Below, piece by piece: positions 14,467 to 19,960 of a DNA stretch of 19,960 bases (the first letter of the stretch is position 1; each line of letters opens with the position of its first letter). The position numbers and the translations under genes were made by a program. The stretch lies in the NCBI GenBank assembly GCA_964454305.1, contig CAYVXX010000040.1, forward strand, positions 1 through 19,960, read 5' to 3'. The DNA comes from JAUSPI01 sp964454305 (GTDB lineage Bacteria > Desulfobacterota > Syntrophia > Syntrophales > JADFWA01). The notes beneath the pieces were generated by a model that saw nothing but the letters and a program-made list of their open reading frames with translations, was not told where the DNA came from and made no database searches.

Positions 14467-15909
14467 AGCTACAAACATTCTCACTGGGGAATCCTGGTTT
14501 CCGATCTCAAGTCCGGGGAAACGATCTATGAGCTCGATGCCGACAAACTATTCGCCCCCGCGTCAACGACGAAACTGTTTTCCATGGCCGCGGGACTGGA
14601 TGCCCTGGGAGCCGGTTATAGATTTGAAACACCGGTCTATCGCACGGGCCCCGTCAATAACAAAGGAATACTGGAAGGCGACCTGATCCTCGTGGCAAGC
14701 GGCGACCTGACAATGGGAGGGCGAACGGATGCCGAAGGACACATCGCATACACAGGAATGGATCATACCGATGCCGGGATGGACGGACCGCTGTCGGCGG
14801 TGCTTACCAGACAGAATCCCCTGGCAGGGATCAACAATCTGGCCCGGCAGGTGGCGGCCTCCGGTATCAAAAGAGTGCACGGGGATGTGATCATCGATGA
14901 TCGCCTGTTTGAAATCAGCATGGACGGAAAGGAATTTGTCAGGACCCCTATTACCGTCAACGATAACCTGATTGACTTCGTGATTACACCGACCACTCCC
15001 GGCATGGCCGCGACCGTCGACTGGCGGCCTCGAACGGCCTTCTATACGGTGAAATCCCGAGTAAAAACGGCTGCCAAAACCGAAGCCCCGCAGATTACAA
15101 TCAACTCCGGCGGACCCCATCTCATTACCGTGGAAGGATCCATGCCGGCCGGGGCAAACCCTTCCATCCGCAAATGGCAGGTGAAAGACCCGTCTTCGTT
15201 TGCCCGAACACTCCTCATCGAGGCACTGAAGCGAGAAGGGGTTACCATCAATGCAATCCCCCTCGGAAAGAACCCCTCAGAGCGCCTTCCCGCGAGAAAT
15301 GCCTGTGGATCGATGAAAAGGGTGGCACTCCTCAAGTCACCGCCCTATTCGGAGCAGGTTAAGCTGATCCTTAAGGTAAGCCACAACCTCGGTGCCGACA
15401 TAACGCCGCTTTTGGTGGCGGCCAAAAACGGCAAGCGAACCTTCGAGGAGGGAATGGGCCTGGAACGGGGTTTCCTGGAACGGGCCGGGGTGAGCGTGAC
15501 AACAATCTCTTTTTCCGACGGAGAGGGGGGCGATCGGAGCGATCTTGTAACGCCCCGGGCCGCCGTTCAGCTTCTTCGATATATGACGGGGAATAGTAAC
15601 TTCACCGCCTATCATGACGCGTTGCCCATACTTGGCGTGGACGGATCACTGGCACACAATGTACCTCCCGACAGTCCAGCCCGGGGCAAGGTACATGCCA
15701 AGACCGGTACGATAGTCACGGGAGATCTTCTGAATCTCCGCCCCCTGCTCCTGGTCAAGGGGCTGGCAGGGTACATGACCACCGCAAGCGGCCGGAAGCT
15801 CGCCTTCGCCGTCTACGTTAACAATGTTCCCCTAAAGGAACTGACTGACATCGTACAGGTTGGGAACGATCTGGGGAAGCTATCGGAAATTATATACCTT
15901 GCGGAATAG
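14467..15909 (+). CDS. dacB: D-alanyl-D-alanine carboxypeptidase/endopeptidase, PBP4 (S13) family, N-terminus lost in gap 1
   Basis: 480 residues are visible after the gap, ending at TAG 15907-15909. Numbering from 14467, the active-site tetrad S33-T-T-K36 lies in FAPASTTKLFSMAAG. The SxN motif is SHN in KVSHNLGADITPLL and the KTG motif is in VHAKTGTIVTGDLL. An insertion domain of more than 200 residues lies between SxxK and SxN (LVASGDLTMGGRTDAEGH onward), as in E. coli DacB. The enzyme acts in the periplasm on peptidoglycan stem peptides, removing the terminal D-Ala or cutting cross-links. The signal peptide and roughly 30-60 mature residues are in the gap. A hairpin follows the gene (15940-15975). 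Confidence 0.92.
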   Translation, partial: SYKHSHWGILVSDLKSGETIYELDADKLFAPASTTKLFSMAAGLDALGAGYRFETPVYRTGPVNNKGILEGDLILVASGDLTMGGRTDAEGHIAYTGMDHTDAGMDGPLSAVLTRQNPLAGINNLARQVAASGIKRVHGDVIIDDRLFEISMDGKEFVRTPITVNDNLIDFVITPTTPGMAATVDWRPRTAFYTVKSRVKTAAKTEAPQITINSGGPHLITVEGSMPAGANPSIRKWQVKDPSSFARTLLIEALKREGVTINAIPLGKNPSERLPARNACGSMKRVALLKSPPYSEQVKLILKVSHNLGADITPLLVAAKNGKRTFEEGMGLERGFLERAGVSVTTISFSDGEGGDRSDLVTPRAAVQLLRYMTGNSNFTAYHDALPILGVDGSLAHNVPPDSPARGKVHAKTGTIVTGDLLNLRPLLLVKGLAGYMTTASGRKLAFAVYVNNVPLKELTDIVQVGNDLGKLSEIIYLAE

Positions 15910-15939
15910 AAGATAAATACCAGGGATTATCAAACTAAA

Positions 15940-15975
15940 GAAAGCAGTCTGAAAAAGCCGCCCGGAGACTCTTTC
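15940..15975 (+). terminator. Hairpin downstream of the PBP4 gene
   Basis: GAAAG (15940-15944) pairs with CTTTC (15971-15975) and AGTCT (15946-15950) with AGACT (15966-15970), with one bulged C and a 15-nt loop. There is no T run after it, so it may be an mRNA-stabilising end or a Rho-dependent terminator element rather than an intrinsic terminator. Confidence 0.4.
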
Positions 15976-15999
15976 ATAATATGGTCACCTACTTTTCTT

Positions 16000-16036
16000 T
16001 TGACATTGCTCACGTTCTTATGTTATTTCTAACATA
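16000..16036 (+). promoter_or_regulatory. Possible promoter with overlapping operator-like inverted repeat
   Basis: TTGACA (16000-16005) is a perfect -35 box, but the -10 at 17 bp (TTATTT, 16023-16028) is poor. A 7-bp inverted repeat, TATGTTA (16019-16025) and TAACATA (16030-16036) with a 4-bp spacer, covers the -10 region. This would suit a repressor or an activator-dependent promoter of the AOR operon. Confidence 0.4.
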
Positions 16037-16109
16037 GAACAACAGTTTCCTCGTGTGTACTTTAAGAATTATCCATGAGTGCTTAAAAATCTTTTATTAA
16101 TGAACATGT

Positions 16110-16319
16110 TTCCACCCGACAGAGGTTCATTTGAAGGGAGGTGAAAAGAGAAACAAATCTAAGANNNNNNNNNNNNNNNNNNNNNNNNNNNNNNNNNNNN
16201 NNNNNNNNNNNNNNNNNNNNNNNNNNNNNNNNNNNNNNNNNNNNNNNNNNNNNNNNNNNNNNNNTTCCACCCGACAGAGGTTCATTTGAAGGGAGGTGAA
16301 AAGAGAAACAAATCTAAGA
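16110..16319. repeat. 55-bp exact direct duplication flush with both sides of gap 2
   Basis: Copy 1 is 16110-16164, copy 2 is 16265-16319; both start TTCCACCCGACAGAGG and end CAAATCTAAGA. Copy 1 ends at the last known base and copy 2 starts at the first known base, so it is an assembly overlap rather than a biological tandem repeat. Confidence 0.85.
16165..16264. other. Assembly gap 2 (100 N), probably artefactual
   Basis: 100 N. The 55 bases immediately before the N run (16110-16164) are identical to the 55 bases immediately after it (16265-16319). That is the signature of two contigs sharing a 55-mer end that were scaffolded instead of merged. Confidence 0.95.
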
Positions 16320-16393
16320 CAATGTAAGGATTAGGTATCGTATAGTTTAATAGTTAGACCATGACATGAGAATCATATAAAGGAGGAATAGTC

Positions 16394-18157
16394 ATGTGGA
16401 TTTTAAGAATTAATATGAACGATGCCAGCTACCGACTTGAGGAATCACCTCCAGACTACGAAACCCTCGCTGGACGAGCAATGACATCAACTTTAATCTC
16501 TGAAGAGGTCCCCCCGCTATGTCACCCACTTGGTCCCAATAACAAACTCGTATTTTCACCTGGAATCGTAACCGGCACTGTTGCGCCGACTTCGTCTCGC
16601 GTATCGGTGGGCGCGAAATCACCGCTTACCGGTGGTATAAAAGAATCTAATGCAGGCACCTCATGGGCATCAGATCTTGCGAGAATGCGGATCAAGGCTT
16701 TGGTGGTTGAAGGCAAACCCAAGGAAAACAAGAAATTTTTGGGAGTGCACGTTACATGGGATACCGCTGCCGCAAAACCGAAAGTAGAATTCTTCGATGC
16801 CGCAAAATACGCCGGAAAAGATCTCTACGAGGTTTTTCCGAAGGTTTACGAACAATTCGGCAAGGGGATTTCCATTGCCGGTTGCGGTATGGTCGGAGAA
16901 CACGGATACGGCAACGCAGGAGTTGTATTCAATGACCTGGCAAAGCGCCCAAGCAGGTATGCGGGGCGCGGCGGCCTGGGTTCCGTAATGGGCAGCAAGG
17001 CCCTCAAGTTTATCGTGCTCAATTCGGCCGGTGCCCCGGGCGTTACTATTGCCGATAAAGCGCTCTTTGATAAAGGCCGTAAAAAGATGCTCGACGCATT
17101 GCAGACCCATGACGTTACAAAACCCAAAGGGGCACTTAACACTTACGGAACGGCTGTCCTCATCAACATTTTGAACGAAGCGGGAGGATTGCCGACCCGC
17201 AATTTCTCCAGCGGGCGTTTCGAAGGTGCGGCAAAGATCAGCGGTGAAGCAATCTTCGAGGGAAACAAAGAACGGCTTGGAAAGGAGATTTACAACCACG
17301 CCTGCAGTCCGGGCTGCACCATTCAGTGTTCAAATACATTGTATAAAGCCGATGGGACCGAACATGCGTCGTGCGTAGAGTACGAGTCCGACTGGGCATT
17401 AGGCGCCAACTGCGGTATCGACAACCTGGAGGATATCGCGACGATGATACATCTCTGCAACGGATACGGACTGGATACGATAGAAACCGGCGATAGCATT
17501 GCTGTCGCGATGGAAGCGGGCATCCTTCCCTTTGGGGACAGCAAGGGCGCTATTAAGTTGATCAAGGAAATGGGCAAGGGCACCGGTCTCGGGCCCGCGC
17601 TGGGCGGAGGTACGGGATTGGCCGGTAAGGCGTTCGGTGTTTCTCGTGTCCCGGCGGTGAAGGGACAGGGCATGCCGGCTTACGAACCGCGTGCGGTGAA
17701 AGGCATAGGCATTACCTATGTTACCAGCACGATGGGCGCGGATCATACCGCGGGATACACTATTGCGCCGGAGATTCTCGGGGTGATGGGTAAACAGGAT
17801 CCGCTTTCAACGGAAGGCAAGGTGGCCTTGAGCAGGGCTTTCCAGGCAACAACCGCCTTTATCGACTCTTCAGGGCATTGCTTATTCGTCGCTTTTGCGA
17901 TTCTCGATATCGCTACCGGATACGAGGGCATGATCGAAGAGTGCAATGGGATTCTGGGGACAAAGTGGTCGGCGGACGATATCGTCGCGTATGGCACGAA
18001 AGTCTTGAAGAAGGAACGGGCGTTTAATGAAGCAGCCGGTCTCGGCAAAGAAGCTGACCGTATACCGGAGTTTATGACGTATGAACCATTGCCCCCGCAC
18101 AATGTCGTCTTTGATGTGCCGGAAAGCGAACTTGACTCAGTATTTGGCGAATTGTAA
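16394..18157 (+). CDS. Aldehyde:ferredoxin oxidoreductase (AOR) family tungsten/molybdenum enzyme
   Basis: The protein has 587 residues (Pyrococcus AOR has 605). The N-terminal pterin-binding domain has GRAMTSTLISEEVPPLCHPLGPNNKLVFSPG, then GTVAPTSSRVSVGAKSPLTGG, the AOR family hallmark, and GRGGLGSVMGSKALK. Cluster cysteines are C304-x3-C308-x3-C312 (ACSPGCTIQC) with the fourth at C496 in DSSGHCLF; Pyrococcus AOR has C-x2-C-x3-C, so the first spacing is one longer here. The family oxidises aldehydes to acids (or the reverse) with ferredoxin, using a bis-pyranopterin cofactor and one [4Fe-4S]; some members do other redox chemistry, so the substrate is open. AAGGAGG precedes the ATG. No electron-transfer subunit gene is adjacent. 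Two MoaD-like genes and a MoeB-like gene follow, pointing to dedicated cofactor synthesis as in the Aromatoleum aor cluster. Confidence 0.92.
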   Translation: MWILRINMNDASYRLEESPPDYETLAGRAMTSTLISEEVPPLCHPLGPNNKLVFSPGIVTGTVAPTSSRVSVGAKSPLTGGIKESNAGTSWASDLARMRIKALVVEGKPKENKKFLGVHVTWDTAAAKPKVEFFDAAKYAGKDLYEVFPKVYEQFGKGISIAGCGMVGEHGYGNAGVVFNDLAKRPSRYAGRGGLGSVMGSKALKFIVLNSAGAPGVTIADKALFDKGRKKMLDALQTHDVTKPKGALNTYGTAVLINILNEAGGLPTRNFSSGRFEGAAKISGEAIFEGNKERLGKEIYNHACSPGCTIQCSNTLYKADGTEHASCVEYESDWALGANCGIDNLEDIATMIHLCNGYGLDTIETGDSIAVAMEAGILPFGDSKGAIKLIKEMGKGTGLGPALGGGTGLAGKAFGVSRVPAVKGQGMPAYEPRAVKGIGITYVTSTMGADHTAGYTIAPEILGVMGKQDPLSTEGKVALSRAFQATTAFIDSSGHCLFVAFAILDIATGYEGMIEECNGILGTKWSADDIVAYGTKVLKKERAFNEAAGLGKEADRIPEFMTYEPLPPHNVVFDVPESELDSVFGEL

Positions 18158-18163
18158 ATCATT

Positions 18164-18203
18164 GGAAAGCTGGGCAGGGAAACCACAACCTGTCCAGCTT
18201 TTC
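18164..18203 (+). terminator. Strong hairpin between the AOR gene and the MoaD gene
   Basis: Bases 18164-18178 pair with 18189-18203: 15 pairs in a row (two of them G-U), with a 10-nt loop GAAACCACAA. It starts 7 nt after the AOR stop codon. TTTT lies inside the 3' arm and no longer T run follows. It may partly terminate transcription or protect the AOR mRNA end, giving more enzyme than cofactor-synthesis protein. Confidence 0.6.
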
Positions 18204-18217
18204 CATCTGTGAGGACC

Positions 18218-18457
18218 ATGCGGGTCAACGTGAGAACATACGCAACATTGTGTCGCTACATCCCCGGGGTTTCCGCGGGTACCCCGGTTGAGATTGAATT
18301 ACCCGATGGTGCCTCTTTGTCGGACTTAATTGAAAAGCTGAAAATACCTGCAAGAGAAGTGAAGATAGCGTTCGTCAATGGACGGATCAGGCCGCTGGAT
18401 TGGCTCCTCGAATCGGGAGATGAAATGGGTATTTTTCCGCCGATTGGTGGTGGGTAG
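18218..18457 (+). CDS. MoaD/ThiS-type ubiquitin-like sulfur carrier, Gly-Gly end present
   Basis: The protein has 79 residues from ATG 18218, or 82 from GTG 18209; GAGG lies very close to the ATG, so the start is uncertain. It is a beta-grasp protein: VNVRTYATLCRYIPG (strand 1), VEIELPDGASLSDLIEKLKI, KIAFVNGRI, then the end FPPIGGG. The C-terminal Gly-Gly is what an E1-like enzyme adenylates and then converts to thiocarboxylate, the sulfur donor for the dithiolene of molybdopterin. It lies 60 bp after AOR and 3 bp before a second MoaD-like gene, with a MoeB-like gene beyond. A specialised MoaD for the tungsto- or molybdopterin of this AOR is the best reading; ThiS-like thiazole synthesis is less likely in this context. 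Confidence 0.85.
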   Translation: MRVNVRTYATLCRYIPGVSAGTPVEIELPDGASLSDLIEKLKIPAREVKIAFVNGRIRPLDWLLESGDEMGIFPPIGGG

Positions 18458-18460
18458 CGT

Positions 18461-18832
18461 ATGGAAACTATAGCTGTAGATGTCTGGTTATACGGTGACC
18501 TGGCACGTTTTGCGGGTGAGGCTTCTCAGGGAAGCTATGCTCATGTGCAGTTTAACGTTCCGGCGGGAACGACGATAGGTGACCTCCTGGCGAAATTGAA
18601 CATGACAACAAAGGAAAGAGGGATCACCTTTATCAATGGTAAATTGAGTTCCATGCCCGGGCTTCAGCCGGACATGAAAACCACCCTTAAAAATAAAGAC
18701 CGTGTCGCGTTTTTCCACCAGCAGAGTATGTGGCCATTCCAATACAGGCACGGTGCTTCCGTCACGGAAGAGATGAGAGATGCATTGGACGGACATGAAG
18801 ATCACGGTCTTCACCATTCATATAAAAAATAA
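18461..18832 (+). CDS. Second MoaD-like beta-grasp protein, no Gly-Gly end, C-terminal extension
   Basis: The protein has 123 residues. Residues 1-87 align by eye with the preceding MoaD: VDVWLYGDLARFAGEASQGS, then FNVPAGTTIGDLLAKLNM, ITFINGKL and DRVAFF. Where MoaD ends in FPPxxGG this protein reads FFHQQSMWPFQYRHGASVTE and continues for about 35 residues, ending in a His-rich tail (GHEDHGLHHSYKK). It therefore cannot be activated by an E1 at a terminal diglycine. It begins 3 bp after the first MoaD gene, so the two are probably co-translated. Possible roles are a structural partner for the AOR, a scaffold for the true MoaD, or a decoy-like regulator; none can be chosen from sequence. The MoaD fold is likely from the strand pattern, not certain. 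Confidence 0.75.
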   Translation: METIAVDVWLYGDLARFAGEASQGSYAHVQFNVPAGTTIGDLLAKLNMTTKERGITFINGKLSSMPGLQPDMKTTLKNKDRVAFFHQQSMWPFQYRHGASVTEEMRDALDGHEDHGLHHSYKK

Positions 18833-18865
18833 TCCATTTTTGAGCTCGATTCGTTGAGAAAATAG

Positions 18866-19684
18866 ATGCAACCCACTCTTACAGAGGAAGAAACTCGTCG
18901 CTATGCCCGCACTATAGTCCTTGCCGAGGTAGGTCAGGAAGGACAGCGTAAATTGAAGGCGGCATCGGTCCTCGTTGTCGGTGCCGGAGGGCTTGGTTCA
19001 CCGGTCGCGATGTATTTAGCTGCGGCAGGCATAGGGCGCATTGGTATCGTTGATCCCGAGACAGTGGACATCTCCAATCTTCAGCGGCAGGTCATCCATG
19101 ATACGGCTATGATTGGCCGGCTCAAGGCCGAATCCGCCAGGGAAAAGATGCTTCGCCTCAACCCGCACATCCACGTTGATATCTATATGGAAAGTTTTAA
19201 CTCCGACAATGCAGAGAAGATTGCCGGGGATTATACTATTCTGGTTGATGGGACGGATAATTTCCATACACGGTACCTGATCAATGACCTGTGCGTACTC
19301 GCCGGCAAAACTTACGTCTATGGAGCTGTCTATCGTTTTGAAGGACAGGTGAGCGTCTTCGATGCTGAAAAGGGGCCATGCTACAGGTGCTTGTTTCCCG
19401 AGCCGCCTCCGCCGGATTTAATCGTGAATACCTCTGAAGCCGGTATCTTCAATGTATTGCCGGGTACAGTAGGAACGATAGAGGTGTCTGAGACTCTCAA
19501 GTTGATTCTCGGTGTCGGTGTGCCGCTGATAGGAAAACTGTTGCTGTACGATGCACTGACCATGAGCTTTCAGATAGTCGGGTTAGACAAGGATTCCCAT
19601 TGCCCCGTCTGCGGCGCGGAACCTAAAATCACCAGCCCCCACCCAAACCCTCCCCCTTCAAGGGGGAGGGCAGGGTGGGGGTAA
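18866..19684 (+). CDS. MoeB/ThiF/HesA-family E1-like adenylyltransferase
   Basis: The protein has 272 residues. TEEETRRYARTIVLAEVGQEGQRKL is the usual MoeB N-terminus. The ATP loop is GAGGLGS (residues 39-45), followed by DPETVDISNLQRQ, the conserved Asn/Arg/Gln of the adenylation site, and LVDGTDNFHTRYLIND. Zinc cysteine pairs are C172-x2-C175 and C246-x2-C249. The Cys that precedes EAG in most MoeB/ThiF/MoeZ proteins is Thr here (T189 in VNTSEAG), so no catalytic cysteine is available there. E. coli MoeB adenylates MoaD without needing it. There is no rhodanese domain. The last 16 or so residues (SPHPNPPPSRGRAGWG) are translated from a palindromic repeat and are probably not part of the original protein. 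Partner is likely the Gly-Gly MoaD upstream. RBS is weak. Confidence 0.88.
   Translation: MQPTLTEEETRRYARTIVLAEVGQEGQRKLKAASVLVVGAGGLGSPVAMYLAAAGIGRIGIVDPETVDISNLQRQVIHDTAMIGRLKAESAREKMLRLNPHIHVDIYMESFNSDNAEKIAGDYTILVDGTDNFHTRYLINDLCVLAGKTYVYGAVYRFEGQVSVFDAEKGPCYRCLFPEPPPPDLIVNTSEAGIFNVLPGTVGTIEVSETLKLILGVGVPLIGKLLLYDALTMSFQIVGLDKDSHCPVCGAEPKITSPHPNPPPSRGRAGWG
19636..19681. repeat. Large REP-like palindrome overlapping the 3' end of the E1-like gene
   Basis: CCCCCACCC (19636-19644) pairs with GGGTGGGGG (19673-19681). Inside, CCCTCCCCCTT (19648-19658) pairs with AAGGGGGAGGG (19660-19670). Only three or two bases per side are unpaired. Extremely GC-skewed arms and the inside-gene-end position are typical of dispersed REP-type elements. 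The gene reads through it to TAA at 19682. Confidence 0.8.
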
Positions 19685-19760
19685 AACCGAAAATACGTCA
19701 CCGTAATTACGGGGTAGAGCACTAAGTGTGACGGCCTCCCGGAAGCAAATAGAAAAAAAT

Positions 19761-19800
19761 TTATTGATAATAAAGTGAGTTGGTGGTATTAAACGTGCCG
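19761..19800. repeat. Intergenic segment similar to 9861-9900
   Basis: Shares ATTGATAA, AAAG and a GTTGGTGGTATTAA-like block with 9861-9900, in the same order and orientation. The two lie almost 10 kb apart in unrelated intergenic regions. Confidence 0.45.
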
Positions 19801-19811
19801 TCCGATTTACC

Positions 19812-19836
19812 GGGGACGAAAGGCGTTTCCCCTTTT
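19812..19836 (+). terminator. Small terminator-like hairpin
   Basis: GGGGA (19812-19816) pairs with TCCCC (19828-19832), with a possible inner CG/CG extension, followed by TTTT (19833-19836). It could end transcription of the AOR-MoaD-MoeB unit about 130 bp after the last stop. Confidence 0.45.
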
Positions 19837-19853
19837 GATTGACCGGGAACGCA

Positions 19854-19876
19854 CCCCGCCTGCCCTGCGGGCGGGG
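19854..19876. repeat. GC-rich short palindrome
   Basis: CCCCGCC (19854-19860) and GGCGGGG (19870-19876), extended by two inner pairs (G-C and T-G), loop of seven bases. No T run follows, so it is read as a repeat-type palindrome rather than a terminator. Confidence 0.5.
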
Positions 19877-19906
19877 AGAATTACATGAATCACTGACATA
19901 AGCTAC

Positions 19907-19960
19907 TGGGAGATCGTTCAACGGTAGGACAACGGACTCTGACTCCGTGAATCCAGGTTC
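19907..19960 (+). tRNA. tRNA-Gln (anticodon CTG), 3' end off the window
   Basis: The acceptor strand TGGGAGA (19907-19913) is followed by a D arm with stem GTTC/GGAC and loop AACGGTA. The anticodon stem is ACGGA/TCCGT around the loop CTCTGAC, which gives anticodon CTG reading the Gln codon CAG. The variable region and the 5' side of the T arm (CAGGTTC) run to the window edge. The 3' acceptor strand is not visible. Confidence 0.88.

Larger units (their letters stand above)
15910..16393. other. Intergenic region upstream of the AOR gene, containing assembly gap 2
   Basis: No gene is seen. It holds the post-dacB hairpin, a TTGACA box with an overlapping inverted repeat (16000-16036), and gap 2 with its 55-bp duplicated flanks. 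If the duplicate plus the N are removed the true spacing is about 329 bp rather than 484. I looked for a molybdenum-cofactor riboswitch and could not recognise one. Confidence 0.6.
19685..19906. other. Intergenic region with stacked palindromes before the tRNA
   Basis: No gene is supported. It contains a perfect 12-bp palindrome CCGTAATTACGG (19701-19712), an inverted pair CGTCAC/GTGACG (19696-19701 and 19728-19733), the segment similar to 9861-9900, a terminator-like hairpin (19812-19836) and a GC hairpin CCCCGCC/GGCGGGG (19854-19860 and 19870-19876). Confidence 0.6.

Noticed and set aside
14563..15120. 185-residue minus-strand frame
   Set aside because: Antisense shadow of the PBP4-family gene, whose SxxK, SxN and KTG motifs fix the true strand.
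16110..16319. Genuine direct repeat or mobile-element target duplication around gap 2
   Set aside because: Both copies are flush with the N run and exactly 55 bp long, which points to an assembly k-mer overlap.
16265..16393. Possible molybdenum/tungsten-cofactor riboswitch upstream of the AOR gene
   Set aside because: Position would fit, but I could not find the conserved helices of the Moco motif by eye.
19658..19921. 87-residue minus-strand frame near the tRNA
   Set aside because: It runs through three palindromes and part of the tRNA; the peptide is a translation of repeats.

Overview
The window looks like part of a metagenome-assembled genome of an anaerobic, Gram-negative, Desulfobacterota/Deltaproteobacteria-like bacterium. 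The Gram-negative call rests on a tripartite RND pump, lipoproteins and a MipA/OmpV outer-membrane protein. The anaerobe call rests on a tungsten/molybdenum aldehyde:ferredoxin oxidoreductase (AOR) family enzyme with its own MoaD/MoeB-type genes. The taxonomic call is an inference from gene content only. Two 100-N scaffold gaps interrupt the sequence. One is almost certainly an artefact, because the contig ends on either side share an identical 55-mer.

Region 1 (1-8380) is an efflux and envelope-stress locus. On the minus strand, a Spy/CpxP-like periplasmic protein, an outer-membrane factor, a membrane fusion protein, an RND permease and a MipA/OmpV protein (cut by the window edge) form one operon. 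Divergent from it lies an ECF sigma factor, a small single-TM putative anti-sigma protein and a membrane-anchored Spy/CpxP-like protein, an arrangement like CnrH-CnrY-CnrX. Each unit is preceded by the same bipartite sequence, TTTGTAACC-N16-CGACTT, which I read as the promoter of this sigma factor. The circuit would then be self-amplifying and drive the pump.

Region 2 (8381-9775) is a DAHP synthase gene (first step of aromatic amino-acid synthesis) behind an attenuator. It has a sigma70-type promoter, a 27-residue leader peptide with the run YFWCWWF, a candidate antiterminator helix, an intrinsic terminator and a second terminator-like hairpin. Region 3 (9776-13033) carries intergenic repeats, a long hairpin, lepA and hemW. 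Region 4 (13034-15909) holds an unrecognised lipoprotein gene cut by gap 1 and the D-Ala-D-Ala carboxypeptidase (PBP4 family) that resumes after it.

Region 5 (15910-19684) is an AOR-family gene followed by a canonical Gly-Gly-ended MoaD/ThiS protein, a second MoaD-like protein that lacks the Gly-Gly end and has a C-terminal extension, and an E1-like MoeB/ThiF protein. These probably supply the pterin cofactor of the AOR. The window ends with palindromic repeats and the first two-thirds of a tRNA-Gln(CTG).

The best candidates for new biology are the aromatic leader/attenuator, the ECF promoter pair with its double Spy-sensor layout, and the tail-less MoaD-like protein of the AOR cluster.
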